Shown: positions 1 to 9,113, counted from the stretch's first letter. The stretch is 46,909 bases of DNA from Ferrithrix thermotolerans DSM 19514 (GCA_945861025.1 CAMASN010000022.1:1-46909); one strand, 5' to 3'. Made by a program: numbers and translations. Notes: generated from the letters alone by a model not told the origin.

Positions 1-698
1 TCGAACAACACGCGGTTCACCATCGCCCGGCACAACAGATCGAGGTTCGACCGGTTGAGCGCCGGATACAAATAGGCACGAGCGGCACTGAGCCGGCGGC
101 CCTTTTTGATGTTGCGATCGAACTTGGCGAAGCCCTCTTGTTGATAGCCGTTCACATCGCTGGTGATGGGGTAGCCGGCCTGCTGCACTGAGTCGAAGAA
201 CGCATCGAACAGCGGCGAGGCGGCAGCACCACGCTCAAGTACAAGCGGACCCTTGGCGCCGCGAAACTCGTCGCCTCCGGCCATGCACGACTCCATGCGC
301 TTGAAGTAGGGCAGGCAGTGCGCATAGTCCCACGAACCCATGCCTGGGTCGGCGGCCCAGCGCTCGTAGTCGAGCGGGTTGCCGCGCTGAAAGATCATGC
401 CGTTGATGCTGCTGGATCCGCCAAGCACCTTGCCGCGGGCGTGATACACGCGCCGACCATTCATAAACGGCTCGGGCTCAGATTCGTATTTCCAGTCGTA
501 GAACTTGCTGCCGATCGGAAAGGCGAGAGCCGCTGGCATGTGGATGAAAACATCCCACTTGTAGTCGCGGCGACCGGCCTCGAGCACCAGCACCGATTTC
601 GTTGGGTCGGCGCTGAGTCGGTTGGCCAAAGCGCAACCTGCTGAGCCACCACCAACGATCACGTAGTCGTATGTCTTGCCTGTGAGGTTTCGAGTCAT
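1..698 (-). CDS. betA: GMC-family choline dehydrogenase-like oxidoreductase (partial, C-terminus off the window)
   Basis: FAD-dependent alcohol oxidoreductase, expected to oxidise choline to betaine aldehyde. Only the N-terminal 232 residues lie in the window; the gene runs off the left edge. The ATG is at 698-696. Residues about 10-20 carry the FAD-binding Rossmann motif [10 protein letters not shown], followed by LVLEAG, and the GMC signature region ([15 protein letters not shown]) follows near residue 90. It lies 18 nt downstream of the homocysteine methyltransferase gene and in one operon with betaine-aldehyde dehydrogenase. That context supports choline as substrate over other GMC alcohols. 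The fold call is firm; the substrate is inferred from neighbours. Confidence 0.87.
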   Translation of the reverse strand, partial: MTRNLTGKTYDYVIVGGGSAGCALANRLSADPTKSVLVLEAGRRDYKWDVFIHMPAALAFPIGSKFYDWKYESEPEPFMNGRRVYHARGKVLGGSSSINGMIFQRGNPLDYERWAADPGMGSWDYAHCLPYFKRMESCMAGGDEFRGAKGPLVLERGAAASPLFDAFFDSVQQAGYPITSDVNGYQQEGFAKFDRNIKKGRRLSAARAYLYPALNRSNLDLLCRAMVNRVLF

Positions 699-716
699 AA
701 CGCTGCTTGCCGAGTT

Positions 717-1661
717 CTACGAGACGCGGCCGGCGCGAGCGCGAACTGCGGCCTCTACGTGGGTGATGGTCAATCCGCAGCAGCCGCCAATGAGCTGCAC
801 ACCCTGCTGCATCCAGTCTGTGAAGAACTCTTGCAGACGGTTGGGCTCGATGGTGTCGACGAAACGCCAATCGGGCATCTCGAAATAGCCAGAGTCGGGG
901 TACGCCATCAGCGGGCCGGCAAAGTACGGGCGAGCGGCCGTAAGGGCCTCACTAACAACTTCGGCCCCAGTGTGCATGAAGCCTGTAACATCGACACCCT
1001 GCGCTGGGATGAGGCCCGCGATTGTTGCAATTGCAACTTCTTCAAGCGCGTCGAACGTAATGACCCCGCCATCGGAGGCGCGCCGAGCGCTCATGCCGAA
1101 CCACACCGGCAGGCCAGTGCTGAGGGCAGCCTCAAGCGCAAGCTTGGCCCGCACCGGGTTGTACATCATCTCGAGCATGATGTGATCGACGCCAGCGTCT
1201 CGAAGAATGTTGGCCAACTCGTAGAACGCGTCGGAGACCTCAGCGTTTGAGGGAACTTTCGTTGCGTCGACTGTGGCACTGCCCGCTGCAACCGGAACCA
1301 TGTGCGACAAGGACCCAGCAACGGCGACGCGATCGGTGGTGCCTGTTTGCTCACGAGCGCGAAGCGCCGCCTCAACTGCACGCAGGTTGATCTCGCCGAC
1401 ACGGTCGGCGTATCCAGCGGGCCCGAGCATCAGGCGCGACGACGCAAACGTATTGGCGGTGATGACATCTGAACCGGCGCGGATGTAATCGCTATGAATT
1501 TCGGTGAGCAGATCGTCGTTGTGCAGTGTGGCTGGCCCACACCACGCAGCTTGGTCCATTGGTGCACCGCGGCGCTGCAGTTCGGTGCCCGTGGCACCAT
1601 CGAGAACCAGAATCTCACCAGCGTCGAGACGCTGCTTCAGTTGCGTGTACGCGTTGCTCAT
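717..1661 (-). CDS. homocysteine S-methyltransferase (betaine-homocysteine methyltransferase-like)
   Basis: Pfam Hcy-binding (S-methyl_trans) family protein of 314 aa, full length. The N-terminal LDGATGTELQRRG and the C-terminal GGCCG (Cys294, Cys295) are the family hallmarks; they form the TIM barrel and the zinc site that activates homocysteine. The usual third zinc ligand motif (GxNC) reads GFMH here, so His replaces Cys. The ATG is preceded by AAGGAG with 6 nt spacing. The gene sits between betaine-aldehyde dehydrogenase (45 nt upstream) and a choline dehydrogenase-like gene. This makes glycine betaine the likely methyl donor, giving methionine plus dimethylglycine. S-methylmethionine or another donor cannot be excluded. 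Confidence 0.88.
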   Translation of the reverse strand: MSNAYTQLKQRLDAGEILVLDGATGTELQRRGAPMDQAAWCGPATLHNDDLLTEIHSDYIRAGSDVITANTFASSRLMLGPAGYADRVGEINLRAVEAALRAREQTGTTDRVAVAGSLSHMVPVAAGSATVDATKVPSNAEVSDAFYELANILRDAGVDHIMLEMMYNPVRAKLALEAALSTGLPVWFGMSARRASDGGVITFDALEEVAIATIAGLIPAQGVDVTGFMHTGAEVVSEALTAARPYFAGPLMAYPDSGYFEMPDWRFVDTIEPNRLQEFFTDWMQQGVQLIGGCCGLTITHVEAAVRARAGRVS

Positions 1662-1706
1662 GCGTGGCTCCTTAGGTTGGCAGTGTTGACGGCGACGACG
1701 ATGATG

Positions 1707-3167
1707 TCAGTAGGGCGCATCGACATCGCCCATCTCTACGTACACGCTCTTCAGTTGGGTGTAGTGGTTGATTGCAGCGAGGCTGTTCTCACGGCCGATG
1801 CCACTTTGCTTGTACCCGCCAAAGGGAACTTCGATCGGCGTGATGTTGTAGTTGTTGATCCAGATTGTTCCGGCCTCGAGCGCTGCGACCACCCGATGAG
1901 CCCGCTGGATATCGAGTGTGAACACGCCAGCTGCAAGACCGAACTCAGTGTCGTTCGCGCGGGCGACCACCTCGGCCTCGTCATCGAACGTAAGCACCGC
2001 CATCACGGGGCCAAAGATCTCTTCGCGAACGATGCTCATGTTGTCAGTGCATTCCGCAAACACCGCTGGCACCACAAAGTTGCCGCTGGCCAATGACCCA
2101 TCGGCAGGGCGGGTACCTCCGCACAGGAGCCGAGCGCCTTCGGCTACGCCTGCCGCCACGTAGCCCAACACCTTGTTCATATGGTCGGCAGAAATGAGCG
2201 CGCCAACGTGAACCGAAGGGTCTGTGGGATCGCCGATCTTCATTGCTTGAACGCGAGCAACAAGCTTCTCGAGGAACACGTTGATGATCGAACGATGCAC
2301 GAAAACGCGCGTGCCGTTCGAACAGATCTCGCCCTGTGTGTAGAAGTTGGCCATCATCGCCGCGGACACTGCGTTGTCGATGTTGGCGTCGTCGAACACG
2401 ATGAGTGGGCTCTTGCCACCAAGCTCAAGCGTCACATGCTTCAGCGTGCGCGCGGCATCGGCCATCACGCTGCGACCAGTACCCACCTCGCCGGTCAGCG
2501 ACACCTTGGCCACGCCGGGATGAGCCGTAAGCGCCCGGCCAACCCGAGCGTCGCCCTGAACCACGTTGAATACTCCGTCGGGAAGTCCGGCTTCGCTATA
2601 GATCTCGGCGAGGACCATCGCTGTAAGCGGCGTGAGTTCGGCCGGTTTGAACACCATCGAGTTGCCGCAAGCCAGCGCTGGCGCCGACTTCCAGCAAGCG
2701 ATCTGCACTGGGTAATTCCATGCGCCAATACCCACACAAACGCCGAGCGGCTCGCGGCGCGTGTAGGCCCATGAAGCTCCGAGGTCGAAATGATCGCCAT
2801 GAATTGTTGCCGCAGCGCCCGCGAAGTATTCGATGCAATCGGCCCCAGATGCCACATCGACGTCGATGGCTTCGCTGATGGGCTTGCCGGTGTCGGCCAC
2901 CTCAAGCGCAGCGATTTCGTCGTTACGTAGGCGCAGCAACTGCACTGCCCGGTTGAGCACGCGGCCGCGTTGCGCGCCCGACATCGCCCGCCACTCGTGG
3001 AAGCCATCGGTGGCAGATCGCACAGCTCGATCGACATCGGCCACAGACGCTTGCTGCACCGTAGAGACCACGGCGCCAGTGGCCGGGTTCAGCGTGGGAA
3101 ATGTCTCGTCAGATGTGGCGTCGACATGGCGCCCATGAATGAATAATTTGGTCAACGATTCGGACAA
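1707..3167 (-). CDS. betB: betaine-aldehyde dehydrogenase (ALDH superfamily)
   Basis: NAD(P)-dependent aldehyde dehydrogenase of 486 aa that should convert betaine aldehyde to glycine betaine. Visible ALDH motifs are the N-terminal [21 protein letters not shown], the catalytic-Glu motif LELGGKSPL, the nucleophile region [10 protein letters not shown] (Cys) and EEIFGPV. The reading frame is open further upstream to 3383, but that extension is Arg/Pro-rich and unlike the family. I place the start at TTG 3167-3165, which has a GGAGGG ribosome binding site 6 nt away and gives the normal family length. It is first in the minus-strand operon and divergent from the betaine importer. Confidence 0.9.
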   Translation of the reverse strand: MSESLTKLFIHGRHVDATSDETFPTLNPATGAVVSTVQQASVADVDRAVRSATDGFHEWRAMSGAQRGRVLNRAVQLLRLRNDEIAALEVADTGKPISEAIDVDVASGADCIEYFAGAAATIHGDHFDLGASWAYTRREPLGVCVGIGAWNYPVQIACWKSAPALACGNSMVFKPAELTPLTAMVLAEIYSEAGLPDGVFNVVQGDARVGRALTAHPGVAKVSLTGEVGTGRSVMADAARTLKHVTLELGGKSPLIVFDDANIDNAVSAAMMANFYTQGEICSNGTRVFVHRSIINVFLEKLVARVQAMKIGDPTDPSVHVGALISADHMNKVLGYVAAGVAEGARLLCGGTRPADGSLASGNFVVPAVFAECTDNMSIVREEIFGPVMAVLTFDDEAEVVARANDTEFGLAAGVFTLDIQRAHRVVAALEAGTIWINNYNITPIEVPFGGYKQSGIGRENSLAAINHYTQLKSVYVEMGDVDAPY

Positions 3168-3173
3168 CCCTGG

Positions 3174-3179
3174 CCCTCC
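3174..3179 (-). promoter_or_regulatory. ribosome binding site of betB
   Basis: The minus strand reads GGAGGG here, 6 nt before a TTG codon at 3167. It decides the start of betB against the longer open frame. Confidence 0.7.
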
Positions 3180-3331
3180 GGCAGCTACGCAATAAGCGCC
3201 GCAGCAAGCGGCACGCAAGTGTACCGCTGGGGCGAGTTGTGGCGAATGGCTGCGAGGCCCGACTGTTATGGTTCGCTTCACCAGCCCAAACGCGACTCGG
3301 TTCGGGGCGCGCTGAATCGGGGGAACAGATA

Positions 3332-4378
3332 GTGACAGAGTCGGCGATCTCCGTCCACGGATTGTGGAAGGTGTTCGGTCCAAAGGCAGAACGCATTGTG
3401 AAGTCTCCCGATGCCGATCTGCCGCGTGGCGAACTCGAAGCCAAAACGGGTTGCGTCGTGGCTATGCGCGACATCAACCTCGAGGTCGCTCCGGGTGAAG
3501 TGTTTGTGGTGATGGGGCTGTCGGGCAGCGGCAAGTCAACGCTGGTGCGCTGCCTCACCCGGCTCATCGAACCCACTGCTGGTTCGGTCACGATCAGCGG
3601 TGTCGATGTCACCGGTGCCGACCGTGAGCAACTGCTGCAACTTCGCCGCAACACGGTGAGCATGGTGTTTCAGCACTTTGGTCTGCTGCCCCATCGCACG
3701 CTCATAGACAACGTGGCGTTTGGGCTCGAAGTGCAAAAGGTCGACAAGGCGGCCCGACGCGCCAAGGCCGAAGAAATCCTCGAGCTCGTTGGACTCGGGG
3801 GCCTCGGTCAGCGCAAACCCGATCAACTCAGCGGCGGCATGCAACAACGCGTCGGGCTCGGCCGAGCATTGGCCACCGACCCAGAGATCTTGTTGTTCGA
3901 TGAGCCGTTCTCGGCGCTTGACCCACTGATCCGACGCGACATGCAAGACGAGGTCATCCGCCTGCGCAGCGAGGTCAACAAGACCATGGTGTTCATCACC
4001 CACGATCTGTCCGAGGCACTGCGACTCGGCGACCGCATCGCGATCATGCGCGATGGCAAGTTCGTGCAAGTGGGCACGCCCGAGGAGGTAGTTGGTTCGC
4101 CCGCCGATGACTACGTTCGAAACTTCGTTCGCGATGTGCCGCGCTCCCACGTGATTGCCGTTGGTTCAGTGATGTCGGCACCAAGCGATGGCGATGATGC
4201 GGGCACAGTAAACAGCACCACCAAGGTGCGCGACGTGGTTCCACTCGTGGCACACAGCGACCTACCCGTGCGGGTTGTCAACGACGCCGGCGCCACCGTT
4301 GGATCCATCGATCGTGTCGCCGTGCTGTCCGTTATTGCTGGCGAAGACCTTCATCCTGAAGGCTCCCAAGGTCGCTGA
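3332..4378 (+). CDS. proV: glycine betaine/proline ABC transporter, ATP-binding protein
   Basis: ATPase of a QAT-family (ProV/OpuAA) osmolyte importer, 348 aa from GTG 3332; a GGGGA precedes it. The frame extends upstream without family-like sequence. Visible are the Walker [10 protein letters not shown], the Q-loop [11 protein letters not shown] typical of this subfamily, the signature [14 protein letters not shown], the Walker [15 protein letters not shown] and the switch His in ITHD. The C-terminal part after the ATPase core is about 85 aa with a short CBS-like remnant, so osmosensing by full tandem CBS domains is doubtful. The permease gene follows after 2 nt, then the binding protein, making a proVWX operon. 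Confidence 0.92.
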   Translation: MTESAISVHGLWKVFGPKAERIVKSPDADLPRGELEAKTGCVVAMRDINLEVAPGEVFVVMGLSGSGKSTLVRCLTRLIEPTAGSVTISGVDVTGADREQLLQLRRNTVSMVFQHFGLLPHRTLIDNVAFGLEVQKVDKAARRAKAEEILELVGLGGLGQRKPDQLSGGMQQRVGLGRALATDPEILLFDEPFSALDPLIRRDMQDEVIRLRSEVNKTMVFITHDLSEALRLGDRIAIMRDGKFVQVGTPEEVVGSPADDYVRNFVRDVPRSHVIAVGSVMSAPSDGDDAGTVNSTTKVRDVVPLVAHSDLPVRVVNDAGATVGSIDRVAVLSVIAGEDLHPEGSQGR

Positions 4379-4380
4379 CC

Positions 4381-6369
4381 ATGACCGCCACGATGCCAAC
4401 CCGCGCATTGGGTGAAACTCCGAGCCGCGACACCATCACGAGCGGTCACTCCAAATCTCGAACACCGTTGATTGCAGCAGTCGTGGCACTCGCTGCGCTG
4501 GCAATTGTTGGTTTCACCCTTGGGCACACCGCGCCAACGTGGCTCGACGCGCACGTGCGGCCATGGTTCGACAGTGTCTATAAATGGAGCCAACTCAACA
4601 ACGGCACCAACTGGGCCTTCCGGTTCGTTTTTCATCCCATCGCCGACGCCATCACATGGTCGAACGACAAGGTCCTGGCACTGTTACGCGCGCTTCGCTG
4701 GCCCGGCATGCTCGCTCTCACAGGCGTCATCGGTCTACGCACCGGTGGCCGACGAGCAGCAATCACCGCCGTCCTCGCGTTGGCGGGCTGCGGCGTGCTC
4801 GGATTCTGGGATGACACGCTCATCACCGTTGCGCTGATGTTGGTCGCCGTGGGCATCTCGTTGCTCGTGGGAATTCCGCTCGGCATTTGGGCTGGCCTGT
4901 CGCTGCGCGCCGATCGGGTGATGCGCACCATCCTCGACACAGCCCAAGTGATGCCAGCGTTTTGCTACCTGTTGCCATTGGTCGTTGCGTTCGGCATCGG
5001 CATTCCGCCAGCGGTGATGGCCACCGTCATCTACGCCATCCCGCCCGCCGTGCGCCTCACCAGTTTGGGCATTCGTGGCGTCGCCGTCACCAGCACTGAA
5101 GTCGGCACCTCGTTCGGATGCACCGGCCCCCAACTACTCACCAAGGTTCGGCTGCCATTGGCTCGGCGCGCCATTCTGCTGGGCATCAACCAAGTGATCA
5201 TGATGGCCTTCGGTGTCGTCGTCATCAGCGCCTTGGTTGGCACCGGCGGACTCGGCCAAGACGTATCCGACGGCTTGGCAAAGGTGAACGTCGGCCTGGC
5301 ATTCGCCCCTGGCCTCGCCATCGTTTTTGCCGCCGTCGCAATCGATCGCATCACCACAGGCGAGCGACCATCCCGCCGCAAGAACGCCATTGCCAATCAG
5401 GCAATTCGCGCAGTGCTCGACAACCCTCGTTACGTCGGAGCTGCTGCCATGACGGCCATCGTCGGCATCGCCGCGGTTGCCAAAATGACTGGCCTTGACG
5501 ACTTTCCTCAGTCGCTCAGGTTCGACGTCGTCAAGCCTGTGAACTCACTTGCAACGTGGGCGAACGACCACTTACGCAATGGAGTCCCCATTGTTGGCGG
5601 CACCGGATCATTCAGCGACTTCTTCGTCACCCATCTGCTCACGCCGATGCGCGATCTCTTTCAGGCTGCCGCATGGTGGCTCATCATCGTCGTCTTCGCA
5701 GCCATCGGTTGGGTCAGCGGCGGGTGGAAACTCGCCACATTGTGTTCGGTATGTCTCGTGGGCATTGCTTCGCTTCGCGTCTGGGACCTTGCAATGGACA
5801 CGCTCAGTCAAGTGTTCGTCGCTGTTCTGCTCAGCGTCGCATTGGCCATACCCATCGGCATTTGGTCAGGTCGCTCCGATCGACTCGAGCGACTGCTGCG
5901 GCCCTTGCTCGACGCGGCGCAGGTGATGCCAGCATTCGTCTATCTGGTGCCCGTGATCTTCTTGTTCAACGTCGGCCGTGTGCCCGGGGTCATTGCATCG
6001 GTGATCTACGCGATACCGCCAGGCATTCGCCTCACCAGCCTAGGTCTGCGACAGGTTCCGTATGCGCCGCGTGAGGCTGCCCTGTCATTCGGCGCCACTG
6101 GACGACAAGAGCTTTTCAAGGTGCAGTTACCGCTGGCATTGCGATCGATCATGCTGGCGTTGAACCAGACCATCATCATGGTGTTGTCGATGGTCGTCAT
6201 CGCCGCCTTGATCGGCGGCGGCGGTCTGGGCCTCGAAACTGTCTACGGACTCCGCAAGGGAGAAACTGGGCGCGGCATGGCCGGAGGCCTGGCAATCGTG
6301 TTGCTGGCCATCGTGCTCGACCGCATCACGCAGGCTTGGGGAAAGCGCTCGTCAGGTGGACTACGGTAG
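4381..6369 (+). CDS. proW: glycine betaine/proline ABC transporter permease, tandem-fused double ProW
   Basis: Membrane component of the betaine importer, 662 aa, about twice the usual length of a ProW/OpuAB protein. It contains two homologous BPD_transp_1 permease halves, about residues 140-320 and 470-650. Each has the same succession: IPLGIW or IPIGIW, a DxAQVMPAF stretch, VIYAIPP, RLTSLG, and an EAA loop. The EAA loops are EVGTSFGCTGPQLL and EAALSFGATGRQEL; both keep the ATPase-contacting Gly. Each half is preceded by its own membrane segments and a non-membrane stretch rich in Trp. The protein could supply both membrane halves of the transporter alone. It lies between the ATPase gene (2 nt) and the binding protein (34 nt). 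Confidence 0.9.
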   Translation: MTATMPTRALGETPSRDTITSGHSKSRTPLIAAVVALAALAIVGFTLGHTAPTWLDAHVRPWFDSVYKWSQLNNGTNWAFRFVFHPIADAITWSNDKVLALLRALRWPGMLALTGVIGLRTGGRRAAITAVLALAGCGVLGFWDDTLITVALMLVAVGISLLVGIPLGIWAGLSLRADRVMRTILDTAQVMPAFCYLLPLVVAFGIGIPPAVMATVIYAIPPAVRLTSLGIRGVAVTSTEVGTSFGCTGPQLLTKVRLPLARRAILLGINQVIMMAFGVVVISALVGTGGLGQDVSDGLAKVNVGLAFAPGLAIVFAAVAIDRITTGERPSRRKNAIANQAIRAVLDNPRYVGAAAMTAIVGIAAVAKMTGLDDFPQSLRFDVVKPVNSLATWANDHLRNGVPIVGGTGSFSDFFVTHLLTPMRDLFQAAAWWLIIVVFAAIGWVSGGWKLATLCSVCLVGIASLRVWDLAMDTLSQVFVAVLLSVALAIPIGIWSGRSDRLERLLRPLLDAAQVMPAFVYLVPVIFLFNVGRVPGVIASVIYAIPPGIRLTSLGLRQVPYAPREAALSFGATGRQELFKVQLPLALRSIMLALNQTIIMVLSMVVIAALIGGGGLGLETVYGLRKGETGRGMAGGLAIVLLAIVLDRITQAWGKRSSGGLR

Positions 6370-6403
6370 ATAACAATTCACACAAAGTACAACAAGGGGA
6401 TAT

Positions 6404-7432
6404 ATGAGAAACCGATTCACACGATCAGCCTCCGTGCTGACCCTCGGAGCACTACTCGTGGTTGCAACAGCATGTGGCAGCGACACGAAGGCGCCTGCCT
6501 CAACCGGCAGCGTTGCTCCATCCGATACGTCGGCCACCACCGATACGTCGGCCACCACCGAGGCTGGCGCCGACATCAGCTTGGCTGTGAACCCATGGAC
6601 CGGCGCGGCTGTAAACGCCAACGTCGCCAAGATCGTGCTTGAGGCAAGCCTCAGCACCAAGACCACCCTCGTCGACATCGACGAAAAGGCAACGTGGCCG
6701 GGCCTCGACGACGGCTCGCTTGATGCCGTTCTCGAAGTGTGGCCATCGGGCCACGGCGCCGACTTCGACACCTACATCACCGGCAAGAAGACCGTGGTCG
6801 ACATTGGCAAGCTTGGCCCCAGCGCCAAGATTGGCTGGTACATCCCCACCTCAATGCTCGCCGATCACCCAGACCTCGCAACTTGGGAAGGCTTCAAAGA
6901 TCCGGCCAACGCCAAGTTGTTCGCCACTGCCGAATCAGGCGACCTCGGTCAGTTCTTGATGGGCGATCCCAGCTATGTGAGCTACGACGAGCAGATCATT
7001 AAGAACCTCGACCTCCCACTCAAGTTCGTGGTGGCCGGTTCTGAGGCTGCGTTGATCACCGCCGTTCAGCAGGCCGAGAAAGACGGAACTCCATTGTTGC
7101 TGCAGTTCTGGCAGCCACATTGGTTGCAGTCGAAGGTGAAGCTCACCGAGGTCAAGCTCCCCGACGTGACCGATGCATGTACTGCTGCGGCAACGGCGAA
7201 CGATGGCAGCTATGCCTGCGACTACCCGGTCGACATTCTCTACAAGGCAGCATCAGCCAAGCTTGAGGCGAAGAACCCGAAGGCGTTTGCGTTCCTCTCG
7301 AAGATGCAGCTCACCACCGACCAGCAAAACGAGATTGCTGCAATGGTCGACAGCGACGGCAAGACCGCAGCTGAGGCAGCCCAGACTTGGGTTGACGCCA
7401 ACCCCGACGTAGTCGCCGAGTGGTTGAAGTAA
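6404..7432 (+). CDS. proX: glycine betaine ABC transporter substrate-binding lipoprotein
   Basis: Extracytoplasmic OpuAC-type binding protein, 342 aa, the third gene of the betaine importer operon. It has a lipoprotein signal peptide ending in VVATAC (lipid-anchored Cys about residue 24), then a Ser/Thr/Ala linker that contains a duplicated 6-residue unit (DTSATT). The mature domain begins at about residue 57 (ISLAVNPWTGAAVNA) and ends in AQTWVDANPDVVAEWLK, a pattern typical of OpuAC/ProX proteins. AAGGGG lies 8 nt before the ATG. A strong hairpin follows 23 nt after the stop. Choline or carnitine binding is also possible. Confidence 0.92.
   Translation: MRNRFTRSASVLTLGALLVVATACGSDTKAPASTGSVAPSDTSATTDTSATTEAGADISLAVNPWTGAAVNANVAKIVLEASLSTKTTLVDIDEKATWPGLDDGSLDAVLEVWPSGHGADFDTYITGKKTVVDIGKLGPSAKIGWYIPTSMLADHPDLATWEGFKDPANAKLFATAESGDLGQFLMGDPSYVSYDEQIIKNLDLPLKFVVAGSEAALITAVQQAEKDGTPLLLQFWQPHWLQSKVKLTEVKLPDVTDACTAAATANDGSYACDYPVDILYKAASAKLEAKNPKAFAFLSKMQLTTDQQNEIAAMVDSDGKTAAEAAQTWVDANPDVVAEWLK
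6523..6558 (+). repeat. exact 18-nt tandem duplication in the proX linker
   Basis: CGATACGTCGGCCACCAC occurs twice in direct succession (6523-6540 and 6541-6558). It keeps the frame and encodes a repeated DTSATT unit in the flexible linker between the lipobox and the binding domain. Such linkers tolerate length change. Confidence 0.9.
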
Positions 7433-7758
7433 CCCACAACAACTCGTAATCGTCACGATGCCCGCCTGCCACGTCGGAAGGCGGGCATCGTCGCGTCGGG
7501 GGTCGATTGTCAGAGCCAGCTGAAGCATGCGGCACTATGGCGGTACTACCTGGAACCACCTCAAACAATGACTATCCCATCTACGCCGAAGTTTCGTGGA
7601 CCACGCCGTAAACGGCCACATCGGCGCCCTTCGACAGAGATTTCGTCAAACTTGCAAGGCCGTATCGCCCTCACCGTGTGCCGTAAGGCAGAATGGCACA
7701 ACTCAACGGGCTGACCGCTCGTGGAAGACCTCGCCCAACCATCGAAGGGGAATGCATC
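7433..7758. other. intergenic region between proX and coxS
   Basis: This 326-nt gap holds the proX terminator hairpin at its left end and presumably the coxS promoter. I see no convincing -35/-10 pair. A small stem (GTGCC at 7678-7682 with GGCAC at 7695-7699) lies about 60 nt upstream of coxS and AAGGGG (7745-7750) serves as its ribosome binding site. The reading frames open here have no family-like sequence. I could not match a molybdenum-cofactor riboswitch. Confidence 0.5.
7456..7490 (+). terminator. hairpin terminator after the proVWX operon
   Basis: A perfect 12-bp GC-rich stem (7456-7467 with 7479-7490, arm CGATGCCCGCCT) closes an 11-nt loop 23 nt after the proX stop codon. It is not followed by a T run, as is common in high-GC actinobacteria. 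Confidence 0.75.
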
Positions 7759-8235
7759 GTGCAGATCAGCGTCACAGTGAACGACACCACTCACGACAGC
7801 GATGTCGAGCCGCGGACCCTATTGGTCCATTACGTACGCGAGCAGCTCGGACTCACCGGCACCAACGTTGGTTGCGACACGTCATCGTGTGGCGCCTGTA
7901 CCTTGCATCTCAACGGCGAAGCCGTGAAGAGCTGCACGGTGTTGGCCGTGCAGGCCGATGGCCAGCAGGTCGCCACCATCGAGAGTCTCGAAGTCGATGG
8001 CGTGATGCACCCAATGCAGACCGCGTTCATGGAGAACCACGGGCTGCAGTGCGGCTATTGCACCCCCGGCATGGTGATGGCATCGATCAGCTTGCTGAAC
8101 GAAAACCCCAACCCAACCGAAGAGCAAGTTCGTCTCGGTCTCGAGGGCAACCTGTGCCGCTGCACCGGTTACCACAACATCGTCAAGTCAGTGCTTGCTT
8201 GCGCCAGCGCAGCAGCTGTTTCTGGGAGCAAGTGA
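7759..8235 (+). CDS. coxS: CO dehydrogenase-type molybdenum hydroxylase, 2Fe-2S subunit
   Basis: Small subunit carrying two 2Fe-2S clusters that move electrons from the Mo site to FAD. 158 aa, normal for CoxS. The N-terminal plant-ferredoxin-like cluster is seen as GCDTSSCGAC with a later Cys in VKSC; the C-terminal four-helix cluster as QCGYCTPGM and CRCTGY. The GTG at 7759 has AAGGGG 8 nt upstream and removes an Arg-rich, non-family extension of 22 codons. Its TGA overlaps the ATG of coxM by one base, so the two are translated together. The Mo-binding large subunit is not adjacent. Carbon monoxide, xanthine, aldehydes or nicotinate-like compounds are all possible substrates for this family. 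Confidence 0.92.
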   Translation: MQISVTVNDTTHDSDVEPRTLLVHYVREQLGLTGTNVGCDTSSCGACTLHLNGEAVKSCTVLAVQADGQQVATIESLEVDGVMHPMQTAFMENHGLQCGYCTPGMVMASISLLNENPNPTEEQVRLGLEGNLCRCTGYHNIVKSVLACASAAAVSGSK

Positions 8236-9056
8236 TGATTCCTGCAGCATTCGATTACAAGCGTGCCAGCTCGGCTGCCGAGGCAATTGCTCTCGTCAGC
8301 GAATACGGCGACGACGCCAAGTTCTTGGCCGGAGGCCATTCGTTGCTTCCACTGATGAAGCTCCGCTTGGCTCAGCCAACGATGCTCATCGACATTGGCC
8401 GCATCACCGACCTGTCGTACATCCGCGATGCCGGCAGCCACATCGCCATCGGTGCCCTCACACGTCACATGGATGTTGAGACATCGGCCATGCTCGCCGA
8501 GCACGCTCCGTTGTTGGCTCATGCGGCTTCGCATGTAGGCGATGCTCAGGTGCGCCACCGTGGCACCATCGGCGGCAGCATTGCTCACGCCGATCCGGCA
8601 TCAGATCTCCCTGCCACCACGCTGGCCCTCGGCGCCACCTACGTGGTGCAGGGACCCAACGGCACACGCGAGATCGCTGCCGCCGACTTTTACCTCGGCT
8701 TCCTCGAGTCAGCGCTGGCCGCCGACGAGATCATCACCGAAATCCGCGTGCCCAAGATGAATGGCGCCGGATGGAACTTCCAGAAGTTCAACCGTCGCGC
8801 TCAAGACTGGGCCATTGTTGGCGTCGCCGCATGGCGCCGCGGTAGCGAGTCGGGCGTCGCGTTGGTGAACATGGGCTCCACGCCTATTCTGGCCACCAGC
8901 GTGTCGGCTGCCATCGCCCAGGGCGCCAGCGTCGCCGATGCGGCCAAGCTTGCCTCGGCCGACGCAGACCCTCAGGCCGACAACAACGCCAGCGTTGAGT
9001 ACCGCACGCACCTCGCCGAGGTTCTGGTACGCCGCGCCCTCGACGCATCGTCCTGA
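8235..9056 (+). CDS. coxM: CO dehydrogenase-type molybdenum hydroxylase, FAD-binding subunit
   Basis: Medium, flavoprotein subunit of a molybdenum hydroxylase, 273 aa. The family FAD-binding motifs AGGHSLLPLMK (near residue 32) and TIGGSIAHADPASDLP (near residue 110) are intact, and the C-terminal CODH FAD domain is present (NRRAQDWAIVGVAAW). The start ATG lies in TGATG with the coxS stop. The same frame is open to 7596, but that part is only the shadow of coxS. The next gene is an unrelated PAP2 protein, so the usual coxMSL or coxSML order is broken here. Confidence 0.92.
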   Translation: MIPAAFDYKRASSAAEAIALVSEYGDDAKFLAGGHSLLPLMKLRLAQPTMLIDIGRITDLSYIRDAGSHIAIGALTRHMDVETSAMLAEHAPLLAHAASHVGDAQVRHRGTIGGSIAHADPASDLPATTLALGATYVVQGPNGTREIAAADFYLGFLESALAADEIITEIRVPKMNGAGWNFQKFNRRAQDWAIVGVAAWRRGSESGVALVNMGSTPILATSVSAAIAQGASVADAAKLASADADPQADNNASVEYRTHLAEVLVRRALDASS

Positions 9057-9099
9057 TCCCAAGCCTCACCGCACACGCGTCTGGCGGCGCAGCAATAGC

Positions 9100-9105
9100 T
9101 AGGGT
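9100..9105 (+). promoter_or_regulatory. -10 box TAGGGT, leaderless start of the PAP2 gene
   Basis: TAGGGT ends 8 nt before the GTG at 9114, and there is no Shine-Dalgarno. The spacing puts transcription initiation at the start codon. Confidence 0.5.
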
Positions 9106-9113
9106 TAGCGGCC

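Noticed and set aside
3168-3383. N-terminal extension of betB
   Set aside because: Arg/Pro-rich sequence without ALDH likeness, and a strong ribosome binding site stands before TTG 3167.
7596-8234. Long N-terminal extension of coxM
   Set aside because: It is Arg/His-rich, lies on top of coxS in another frame and has no family likeness; coxM starts at 8235.
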